Source: Onthophagus taurus
Lineage: Eukaryota; Arthropoda; Insecta; Coleoptera; Scarabaeidae
NCBI RefSeq assembly: GCF_036711975.1
Contig: NC_091971.1
Location: forward strand, 30,573,501 to 30,637,500
DNA length: 64,000 bases
Direction: 5' to 3'
The notes beneath the pieces were generated by a model. It saw nothing but the letters and a program-made list of their open reading frames with translations, did no database searches and had not been told where the DNA came from. A program made the translations under genes and the position numbers. Below, in pieces: positions 20,518 through 30,800 of the stretch (its first letter is position 1; each line of letters begins with the position of its first letter).

Positions 20518-21135
20518 ATTTTCGTTACACCTACCAATTTATTTGATTAATGATTAATTTATATCATTTCTTGGCAAAACTACACGCTTCTGTCATAATT
20601 GGCATCCCCAAGTTCGTGAATAAGCTGAAGCTAATAAAACATGGAAACAAGAAGTAGTATAAAACTCCAAAAAAGTTTAATGCCTTATATGGGTGAAACT
20701 TTTCTAGTTTTAAAATTCGACCAACCAACTTGACACTTTCCGTAGCTCGGCTTATATCTTTTAAAGAATTCTGGGGTTGCTCTTGAACCGCCAAAGGCAC
20801 ATTTAATGTAGTTTCGTCATTGGTTGCTGTCTTCGGAAGTCCACTTTTTGGAAGGTTCTTAACACGTCCGGTGTTAAAGATTTTTTTTAATATTTTGGAT
20901 ACTATATTAATATTTCGATTCTTTGTCGTTCGCTTAATTGCGCCATATTTGTTTAAACCGTCAATTTAATTGAATTTATGCCATTAAAATTTATGCTTAA
21001 TGCTATCAATGACGTCATTTCAACGCCTACTTTTGATTCTAATTTGCTGATTTAACATTTTCAGAAAACGCATGATTTATATGATTTGAAATGTTCATCG
21101 TGTAGAGGGATTGATCGTCAATCAAAATATGCAAT
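20518..21135 (-). pseudogene. Mariner M2 transposase N-terminal fragment (arm A)
   Basis: Minus strand encodes the start of a mariner-like transposase: MAQLSERQRIEIL, then RVKNLPKSGRPKTATNDE and VQEQPQNSLKDISRATESV (paired helix-turn-helix region) and GRILKLEKFHPYK. The frame is interrupted. Near-identical sequence lies on the + strand at 26690-27157 and 33420-33542. The outer end holds ATATGATTTGAAATGTTCAT, which recurs at 34560 as the opposite terminal repeat. Confidence 0.75.
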
Positions 21136-21149
21136 AAAGTTTACAATAC

Positions 21150-22790
21150 GTCAAAAAAGAAACAAAAAAAATTTAATGCTATGTAACAGGTTTAAAAAAA
21201 AGGCATTTTGCGTAAGATATGTTCTGAGGTATATTTTCATTTTCTTCAGCGGCAACTGTCTAACTAACTGTGGCAGGTGATTGTAAAATTTCGTGCCCCA
21301 GTAGTCAGCATTCTTTTGTATCTTCGCTAAGCGGTGACGTGGAGTAGATCGTCTTTTTGTCTGGTTGGATAGTCCTGTTGATCGAAATTTTTTGTTAATT
21401 TGGACAGTTTCTTTCTGGTGGCTGTTATACAACTGAAGATAAATACAGAGGGTATGGTAAGTATCTTATATTTAGTAAAATATTCTTTACAACTTTCTAT
21501 GCTTTTCAGATTGAAAAGTACACGCACTGCTCGTTTCTGCAGTAGGAAAATTCGTTCTGCAGCCGAGGACATTCCCCAGAAAAGGATACCGTAGGTTGCT
21601 CGGCTGTGAAAGCTAGCATATATGTAAGTTTAGTAGCTTCAAAGGTACTAATAGTTCTGATTCTCCTTATGCAGTAAATTGCCCCGTTTACCTTTATGGC
21701 AGTATTCTCTACGTGAATAGACCACTTAATTTCCTCATCTATATATAGCCCAAAAATTTTATTGATTTACATTCTGCCTTCTCATGTCCTCTATTAAACA
21801 TTTTTTACGTCTTCTCCTCGTTTAATGTTAGGCCATTGTCTTGCAGCCCTTGTTTATCATTGTGCATCGATTCGCAAGTGTTATTTTGAAGATCTTCTGG
21901 CGATTCTCCAGTTGAAACGATGGTGGTGTCATCCGCGTAGAGGCAAAGGTTCCCATGCTGCAAAGCATACGGCATATCATTTACTTAGATGATAAATAAT
22001 AAAGGCCCACGTACTGAACCTTGTGGCACCTCTAACTGAAACTGATTTGTTTACTAGCTGCCAAGTAGGAATTTAAAATATCAAAGGCTACGCCACGTAT
22101 CCAGTAATAAAACAATTTATCCAAGAGCAATGTGTGATTAACGCTGTCAAATGCCTTCGACGGATCGACTCCTAGCAATTCTACAAATTTCTTTTCGTCT
22201 ATCGCTGCTAATATTTTGTTGACAGCCTCGTGTACTGCTGTGTCTACGGATCTTTCCTTACGATATCTTTGTTGATATTCAGTAAAAAAATATCTTTTCT
22301 CAAAAAAGTTGAGATTCTATCCGCTATGATACATTCAAAAACCTTTGAAGTTACTGGTAAAATAGAGATTGGTCTGAAGTTTTTCGCCTTATCTGTATCG
22401 CCTTTTTTATAAATTGGGATGATTTTAGCCACCTTGAGTTCGTTTGGAAATACTCCTTGTTTGAGGCACATATTAATGAGGTACACCAACTGAGCGGAAA
22501 TGCCATCTATGATTTTCTTTAGAAAAGCCACTGACATTCCATATATGTCCTCCGTGGTTTTTAATTTAAATCCTTTAACTACTTTCACCTCTGTAATGTC
22601 TGTCGGTCTTAAGAAACAAGAGTCCTTATTTCTTATTTGTAAGGTGTTCATATAGTTGTTTCCCTTATAAAGATCAATTTTGCTACACATATTTTGCAAA
22701 TAGTCGCTGTATTTCTCGAGTGTTATGGATGAATTGGTCTCCGTTGTTTTGGTGGAATTTATTTCCCTATTTATTATCTGCCACAATTTT
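21150..22790 (-). mobile_element. LINE-D, minus copy (arm A)
   Basis: 5'-truncated non-LTR element. RT fingers and palm part: IYGMSVAFLKKIIDG, LKVAKIIPIYKKGD and NFRPISILPVTSKVFE (22244-22786). Further blocks run toward 21150, including ERIFLLQKRAVRVLFNLK (21327-21572) and HRLAKIQKNADYWG (21151-21432). It is the inverted counterpart of 24600-26600. It is frameshifted. Confidence 0.75.
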
Positions 22791-22814
22791 GTTAATACTA
22801 ATTACTTTAATTTC

Positions 22815-23107
22815 AAGTTTTTTATTTAAAAACTTGTTTTCTCGGTTATTCGTTGACCGATGTTCGACCTTTCTGGTTCTCACATGGATTTAAGTGCGTC
22901 GTGGCAGATTTTCAATATTTTTCGCTGTTTCATGTACAATTAGTAAGTTTTTTATAATGTTTTATAATTAGTTTAACATTAAGTTACTTGTTTGTAGAAA
23001 TTCAAGCCCTAAAGAAGCTTTAATACAAAAGCGAAATATTGGCATGAAAAAATAATTATCATTTCAATAGTCCTCAATCCTATCCTGGAAATAAATTTAT
23101 TGTTCGG
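22815..23107 (+). repeat. PLE2 right terminal repeat
   Basis: Inverted partner of 20140-20440. It carries the better-preserved hammerhead-like block at 23003-23043. Confidence 0.65.
23003..23043 (+). ncRNA. Hammerhead-like motif, PLE2 right end (core mutated)
   Basis: CTAAAGA (G of the CTGANGA core changed to A), one unpaired A, GCTTT-loop-AAAGC (stem II), GAAATATTGGC. As in the other two motifs, one extra base sits between the core and stem II. The core change predicts no activity. Confidence 0.35.
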
Positions 23108-23614
23108 ATATATTTAAAGACATCAATTTCGAAACTTCATATACCGTTAAAAATAACATGGAACTAATCAACAATCTTAAATCACTTGAAATACAAGAAA
23201 CCTATACTAACCGTTTTTAACATGGATCGTCGCGGATCTCACCCTGATCCTAAAACATCTTATTAACCAAAACTTATGTTAATTATTGTCAATTCAACAA
23301 TAAATATTACAAATCCACCACAGGACTACGAATGGGCCTCCCTATTTCTGGTATAATAGCAGACATATTCATAAACCCCCTAGAGAAAAAAAAAACTTGA
23401 CTCCTCCAATCATTTTAAAGATAAAACTATCAAATGGTTTAGATACCTTGATGATATTCTATACGTGTGGAATGGCAACCAAGACGAATTAACACATTTC
23501 CTGCAATACCTGAATCTTATTCATAAAAACTTACAATTCACAATTAAAGTACAAACACACAAACTAGCCTCTTTCAGATATTATATCAACAGACTTCTTT
23601 GTTAATTAATTTTA

Positions 23615-24480
23615 AATAATCACAAACATTGGTTTCTCACTTCTTATAAATAACTTTATCAAATTGTATGAATGTTACACATAAACTAATAGAAATATCA
23701 AAAAACGGTCTATACCATGTTGTAAAGTAAAATCTATTATTTTCTATTTAAAAAATAGTTCAAAGAATATCATTTGAGGAGTCATGTTTTGTTATCAAGA
23801 ATTTCTATTTCACAAAGCAAAACATTTATTTCCGTACACTTTATTATTTCATATCAGCATATTGGATCTTGTTGCCAAATATATTTTTATTGGTTCACTT
23901 TTATCGCGTGATTAAATTTTGATTGGTATAGAATGATAAGACCATAAATTAGGAAATGCAAGTTCAAAAGAATAGTTAAGTTTAAAACATTAGAGTGTAA
24001 TAACAAGTTAAGTGAAGAGATAGCTCCATAAGCCGTCGTAAATCAAAACACTTATTTTGGTATAATTTCACAAACATTTAAATTATTTAATAAATAATTA
24101 AAGAAGCGTGAGTTGTACTCGAATAACCCAAATTCGAAATTACTAAACGAGTTTCAATAAATGTAAAATTTGTTATTTAATTCTATATAAACTGTCCAAG
24201 TTTGGTTTCTTTACCATTATGGATAATCTAAGAGAAGAACTTAAGCCTAACTGTGCAAAAAGTATCAGAAACGAGAGTTTACTAATAAGAGAAACAAATA
24301 TATCTCATAAGCCAATAGAAGTATTAACGAAATTGCTTACACCATAAAATGTTATATTTAATTCTATATAGCCATACCAATTTTTATATTTCTATTAACT
24401 ATTCTATTAATTATAAATAACCTAAGAAAAAAATGTTAAACCGAACGGCGCAAAAAATATTTGACCAAACAATTTTGATA
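23615..24480. repeat. Satellite-like repeat units and AT-rich filler
   Basis: Units related to those at 9680-10425 lie at about 23620-23735 and 24165-24450 (landmarks TGTCCAAGTTTGGTTTCT, ACCATAAAATGTTATATTTA, TCTCATAAGCCAATAGAAGT). The 430 bp between them is AT-rich with no gene or repeat I recognise. Confidence 0.6.
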
Positions 24481-24599
24481 ATCTTTATAATACCGCGAGG
24501 TCACTAGAAACCTCAAGTGTAATGTAAAATCATCTGTCACGAAATGTTTAGAAAGGCTAAGGTGTGTTACAAAAATTATACAGTGTATCATTACCAATT

Positions 24600-26600
24600 G
24601 GAACGAAGAACAATACGACAGAGAAACGTTGTATCTTCATGTGTCCGATCATTATGCCCAATTATTAAAATTGCGTAACAAAAACAATAAAGCTGAAACG
24701 AAAAAAGATGTTATTAAAAGATGGGACGTAAGTGATTTAAGTGCTTACCATTTTGCTGCAGATATGTCACAGTATTTCTTTTCTGAAAATGTGGGATACA
24801 CACCGGCTGCAACGTTCTCTGCCTACTACACCCACCTCATAAACATCTTCAACAAGTACTGTCCTGAAAAAGAAATTCCTACAATCTGCCGTAAAAAGAA
24901 AACAGAAAATCTATCAACATAAACTAAAGACAAAATGAACAAAGTTGAAATCCTGGGGATTATTGCACAGCAAACAAAGACGAAGGAGGTATATGAAATT
25001 TACACGAAATACAAAAATGAATTAAGAGAGCTAATAAAGCACGAAAAGCAGCTACACAATGAATTTGCTGTATAGCTAGCAGAAAACAAACAGAACAAAG
25101 TGTGGCAGATAATAAATAGGGAAATAAATTTCACCAAAACAACAGAGACCAATTCATCCATAACACTCGAGAAATACAGCGACTATTTGCAAAATATGTG
25201 CAGCAAAGTTGATCTCTATAAGGGAAACAACTAAATGAACGCCTTACAAATACGAAATGAGGACTCTTATTTCCTAAGAGCGACAGACATTACAACGGTG
25301 AAAGAAGTAGTTTTATTTAAATTAAAAACCACGGAGGACATATATGGAATGTCAGTGGCTTTTCTAAAGAAAACCATAGATGGTCTTTCCGCTCAGTTGG
25401 TGTACCTCAGTAATATGTGCCTCAAACAAGGAGTATTTCCAAGCGAACTCAAGGTGGCTAAGATCATCCCAATTTATAAAAAAGGCGAAACAGATAAGGC
25501 GAAAAACTTCAGACCAATCTCTATTTTACCAGCAATTTCGAAGGTTTTTGAATGTATCATAGCGGATAGAATCTCAATGTTTTTTGAGAAAAGAGATTTT
25601 TTTACTGAATATCAACAAAGATATCGTAAGGAAAGATCCGTACACACAGCAGTACACGAGGCTGTCAATAAAATATTAGCAGCGATAGACGAAAGGAAAT
25701 TTGTAGAATTGGTAGGAGTCGGTCTGTCGAAGGTATTTAATATTTTAATGGTATTAAATCGAATTCGACCGATATTCAGTTATGGGTGCCATAAGGTTCA
25801 TTACTTGGGCCTTTATTATTTATCATCTATGTAAATGATATGCCGTATGCTTTGCAGCATGGGAACATTTGCCTCTACGCGGATGACACCATCATTGTTT
25901 CAACTGGAGAATCGCCAGAAGATCTTCAAAATAACACTTGCGAATCGATGCACAATGATAAACAAGGGCTGCAAGACAATGGCCTAACATTAAACGAGGA
26001 GAAGACGTAAAAAATGTTTAACAGAGGACATGAGAAGGCAGAATGTAAATCAATAAAATTTTTGGGCTTATATATAGATGAGGAAATGAAGTGGTCTATT
26101 CACGTAGAGAACACTGCCATAAAGTTAAACGGGGCAATTTACTGCATAAGGAGAATCAGAACTATTAGTACATTTGAAGCTACTAACTACGTACATATTA
26201 TGCTAGCTTTCACAGCCGAGCAATCTACGGTATCCTTTTCTGGGGAATGTCTTCGGCTGCAGAACGAATTTTCCTACTGCAGAAGCGAGCAGTGCGTGCA
26301 CTTTTCAATCTGAAAAGCATAGAAAGTTGTAAAGAATATTTTACTAAATATAAGATACTTACCATACCCTCTGTATTTATCTTCAGTTGTATAACAGCCA
26401 CCAGAAAGAAACTGTCCAAATTAACAAAAAATTCCGATCAATACTATCCAACCAGACAAAAAGACTATCTACGTATTCCACGTCATCGCTTAGCGAAGAC
26501 ATAAAAGAACGCTGACTACTGGAGCACGAAATTTTACAATCACCTGCCACAGTTAGTTAGACAGTTGTAAATATACTTCAGAACATATCTTACGCAAAAT
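24600..26600 (+). mobile_element. LINE-D, plus copy (arm B)
   Basis: Non-LTR element longer at its 5' side than arm A. 24629-24922 is the endonuclease-RT linker (VSDLSAYHFAADMSQYFF, NIFNKYCPEKE). 25235-25834 is the RT front (IYGMSVAFLKKTIDG, KVAKIIPIYKKGE, FRPISILPAISKVFE, RKERSVHTAVHEAV). YADDTIIVSTGE follows in another frame (about 25875), then C-terminal blocks at 26014-26504. Frameshifts and stops make it inactive. The shared arm starts at TGTGGCAGATAAT (25101). Confidence 0.78.
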
Positions 26601-26689
26601 GCTTTTTATACCATAAATGAATTTTTTTTTAAACCTGGTACATAGCATTAAATTTTTTTTGTTTCTTTTTTGACGTATTGTAAACTTTA

Positions 26690-27157
26690 TTGCATATTTT
26701 CAAATCATATAAATCATGCGTTTTCTGAAAATGTTAAATCAGCAAATTAGAATCAAAAGTAGGCGTTGAAATGACGTCATTGATATCATTAAGCATAAAT
26801 GGCATAAAGTCAATTAAATTGACGGTTTAAACAAATATGGCGCAATTAAGCGAACGACAAAGAATCGAAATATTAAGCAGTACCCAAAATATTAAAAAAA
26901 ATCTTTAACACCGGACGTGTTAAGAACCTTCCAAAAAGTGGACTTTCGAAGACAGCAACCAATGACGAAACTACATTAAATGTGCCTTTTGCGGTTCAAG
27001 AGCAACCCCAGAATTCTTTAAAAGATATAAGCCGAGCTACGGAAAGTGTCAAGTCGGTTGGTCGAATTTTAAAATTAGAAAAGTTTCACCCATATAAGGT
27101 AGGTATTACAAACTTTTTTGGAGTTTTATACTACTTCTTGTTTCCATGTTTTATTAG
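26690..27157 (+). pseudogene. Mariner M2, 5' part (arm B)
   Basis: MAQLSERQRIEIL starts at 26837, followed by the same N-terminal helix-turn-helix blocks as arm A, in broken frames. A 30-odd-bp stretch of the terminal region present in arm A is missing. The gene is cut at 27157 by BEL-1 and resumes at 33420 with the sequence for a VHELGDADYD-like block. Confidence 0.78.
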
Positions 27158-27538
27158 TGTTCGCTCCGCTTATATATTTTTAGTGCGCATGTGCGACATT
27201 CGCCCCCGCTCAGTGTGAGTTTCACCCGCTTGGTCCGCATGCGCACCCTTAACGCACTCCGCTTTTAATTTTAATACGTATTACGACTCAGTTCAGTTAA
27301 CCCGCATTTTGAATACTACGCATCCGCTTCGCATCCGCCAAAAATTCAGTTTAGTTCTCTACCGCATCGCCACGCCGCTTCAGAAGGTAATTAATCAATT
27401 ATCATTTGTTTTATTTAAATTTTTATTTTTAATTAAGAATTATATTTTTTTATTACAATCATCTTGTTTTTTTTTATTATTGCTAATTTTTGAAACCAGC
27501 ACCTCCGCTGTTATTGTCGCCTATAATTAGAGCGCACA
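27158..27538 (+). repeat. BEL-1 5' LTR
   Basis: 381 bp, TGTTCGCTCC to AGCGCACA. It includes the element's promoter; GACTCAGTTCAGTT in its middle contains TCAGT initiator matches. Same length and sequence as 33034-33414. Confidence 0.95.
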
Positions 27539-27802
27539 ATTTTTGGTCCTTCGAGCCGGATTTCCGAATTTAATTTCATTTTTCATTCAATTTCATTTAA
27601 TTTTATACGCCATTTTTGGACGAGATTTCGAACATTTACCGTCGCTACTTCTTTTTGGTTTCGTTCTCGCCCGTGTTCGCAAAACATCTGGTGCACATCT
27701 GCCAATTTTTGTTGCCTTTTATGGTAACAAACAACTCGGTGTTTCTTTTCTTTTATACAGGATCGTCATTTATTATTTTTAATTTAAAAATTTTCGTTCA
27801 CT

Positions 27803-30800
27803 TTGAATTTTCTAAATTTCGCAAATATGGCCGACAAGTTACCCAAAATGATCCTGAAACGTAGTGGATTTCTAAATCGATTAATTGAAACCGTAGATGT
27901 TGGTAACGGTATAGATAATACTGAGCAGGAATCATTATTTATTGTTCGCGCTACTGATTCACATCACACCTATGATGAGTTTATAAAAATCCATAATTCA
28001 ATTATTTCGTTGATCGCTGATGATGATTTTGAAACGCACGATGATGTACGTCGTCAAGCTGATATCGCATACTATTCCATAAAGGCCCGTATGGCTCGTA
28101 TAACTGAGTCCAAACTTGCACCTGCGACACCTGCACCTGTGACACCTAATCCGATTACCACACCTAAACTACAAAAAATCACCTTACCCATTTTTTCTGG
28201 TGATTTTAAAACCTGGTCTAGTTTCCATGATTTATATCGGACAATGGTCCATGAAAATACAACGCTTTCCAACGTCGCCAAATACCAATATATGATGACG
28301 TCACTATCGGGAGAACCGTACCATCTGCTTCAGGGATTACCGGTGACCAGTGACAACTACGAAATTGCTTATCAAACATTGAAAAACCGCTATCAAAATA
28401 AACGGCATTTGGCCACAATTTATTATAATGAAATACAAAATATTCATATGAAACATGAGGGCTCCTCAAAGGCATATCGGCTACTGATCGACACCTTCAC
28501 GGAAAATCTCGGAGGTTTAAAAACGCTCGGTTTCCCGGTGGACGCTTGGGACTTTTTGCTCCTTAATATTCTGCTTCAGAAATTGGATTTGTCAATTCGA
28601 ACGAAGTTTGAGACAGAATACAGTAAGGTTGAAATACCTACATACAATCAGCTGATTGAATTTCTGGAAAGTCATTCCAAAGCCTTGGAATCCGTGAAAA
28701 TGATTTCCTCCTCCAAAGTCGCTAAATCCTCTCCGAGTCGTCCTTTGAAAACCTACCCAGCTACATTGGCCACTGAGAACAAACAGAAATTAACAAATTT
28801 AGCATGCATTCTATGTGAAGATTCACATTACTTATATCAATGTTCAAAATTTCATGAAAGAACACCATCGCAAAGATTAGCCTGCGCCAACAGTCATAAG
28901 TTATGTAAGAATTGTTTAAGCTCCCGTCATACCACCAATAACTGCAAATCCACTCACACTTGTCGAGTATGCAATCGGAGACATCACACGCTGTTACACC
29001 TAAATTCAAATAATTTATCTCCGAAGCCAGAAGTTTCAAAACCTAGTCCTCCATGTGTCCCCGAAACCACGGCTGGATCTGTAATGAGTTCATTACTCAC
29101 TGTTGTCCTGCCTGTCGCTGAGGTGGAAATTGAAGATTGTTTTGGGGTGTTTCATAGGGTCAGAGCATTAATTGATTCCGGCAGTATGATCAATTTCATA
29201 ACCGAAGAACTTCAGAACCGCCTTAAAATCGCTAGAACAAAGCACTCCATTGCCATTGAGGGACTAAACCAAATGAATTCGACATGTAAGAAGGGCAGTG
29301 TCATTTGTGCCATCAAACCATGTAATTCTATGCAATCTACGATTAAATTTTCTGCTGTCGTAACCAGCAAAATTTGTTCCAAGCAACCAAGTGTACCTAT
29401 TGAATTGTCAAGATATCCTCATCTTCGTAATCTCAACATAACAAAGAGTCAATTATTACCTGGATCTATTGATTTATTGTTGGGGTCCGAATTAGTGCCA
29501 TATATTTTAACTGGAAATCGTCAAATAGGTAAAATGGATGAGCCAGCCGCTTTGGAATCTGTTTTCGGGTGGTTGGTGATGGGTAAACTGACTGATTTTC
29601 CACCGTCAACGTCCAATACGTCTTTAATGACTGAGCCGTCTCTGGACATCTGTATGCAGAAGTTTTGGGAGGTTGATCAGGTGAAGGGGATCATCGCTGG
29701 GTCACCGGAGGATAATCAATGTGAAGATCGGTTCAAATCCACGTACCAACGTACTGAGACTGGTCGATTCATGGTCATGTTGCCTTTCAGGGCAACAGAT
29801 TTGGAATTGGGTGAATCTTATTCCCAAGCTCTTCATAGATTTTTATCTCTAGAAAAGAGATTAATCAAAGATTCTGATATATTTGAGAAATATAAGCAAT
29901 TTATGGAAGATTACCTGTCAACGGGCCACATGTCTCCTGTTCCCAAGACAGATTATTCTAATACTACCGCATATTACATCCCGCATCATTATGTTATGAA
30001 TCCTAACTCTTCCAAACTCCGAGTTGTCTTTGATGCTTCCGCCAAGACTTCCTCTGGGAAATCTTTAAACGACATTCTGCTTACCGGTCCCAAACTGCAG
30101 CGCGATCTCGTTTCCATTCTCATTAATTTTCGCTGTTTTCCTATTGTATTCATTTGTGATATCAAACAAATGTACCGCCAAATATTAATTGTGCCTCATC
30201 AGCGCGATTTTCAAAGAATTATCTGGAAGGATTACAAAACTAATGAGCTACTTGAATATCGGTTGAACACGGTCACATACGGGGTTTCTTCTTCTCCATT
30301 CCTGGCACTGCGGGCGGTAAGAGAATTAGCTACAATTTACTCGGAGCAGTTTCCGGAAGCATCGCGAGTGGTTTTGAACGACATGTATGTTGACGACATC
30401 GTAACCGGCAGTTTCTCGGTACAACACGCGTTAAGTCTGCAGCAGCAAATTATAAAATTATTATCATTGGGAGGTTTTGAGCTCGCGAAGTGGGCAAGTA
30501 ACTCGCCAGAATTATACAAATCAATCAACGGCTGCAAGGATGGGGTTGCTGTATCATTGGATCAAAAGGAGGATGGTTTCATAAAGGTGTTGGGTCTCCA
30601 TTGGGATCCTCAGGCCGACGCCTTTGGGTTTTCCTACATTCCTCGAGAGACACCATGTAGCAAGAGAGCTATATTATCAAGCATAGCTCGTATTTATGAT
30701 CCGATGGGGCTAATTACTCCTTGCATTCTCGCCGCTAAACATCTTATTCAGAAGCTTTGGCTGGAGAGATTAAATTGGGATGATCTTCCATCTCAGGAAA

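Larger units (their letters stand above)
20140..23107. mobile_element. PLE2: Penelope-type unit with inverted ends and foreign cargo
   Basis: Inserted in PLE1 with an 11-bp target duplication, ATATATTTAAA, at 20129-20139 and 23108-23118. Its ends are inverted repeats of about 250-290 bp (20140-20440 and 22815-23107) that share GAACAATAAATTTATTTC, GCCAATATTTCGCTTTTGTA and CCGAGAAAACAAGTTTTTAA. Between them lies no Penelope coding sequence but a minus-strand LINE-D fragment and a mariner fragment. The variable-length duplication and the CGAAATATTGGC-type ends fit Penelope-like elements. Confidence 0.7.
17838..23600 (+). pseudogene. PLE1: Penelope-like retroelement ORF with two large insertions
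   Basis: The ORF can be followed in pieces. Likely N-terminus MDLFKIKLDTNSF (17838), cut at 17904 by the 580-bp dimer; then TRNHMNFITICVRKNVIPNF (19075 on); then FVKADKNAGTVIID (about 19810), the start of the RT domain; then LYATIKIHKINMPIKPI and LANFMNNIFK (to 20139), cut by PLE2. After 23119 it continues DINFETSYTVKNNMELINNL, MGLPISGI-like remnants, and WFRYLDDILYVWNG with the RT YLDD box (about 23440). No GIY-YIG endonuclease follows before 23600. Stops and frameshifts throughout. The KxxGxVIID, KIHK and YLDD motifs identify Penelope RT. Confidence 0.82.
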
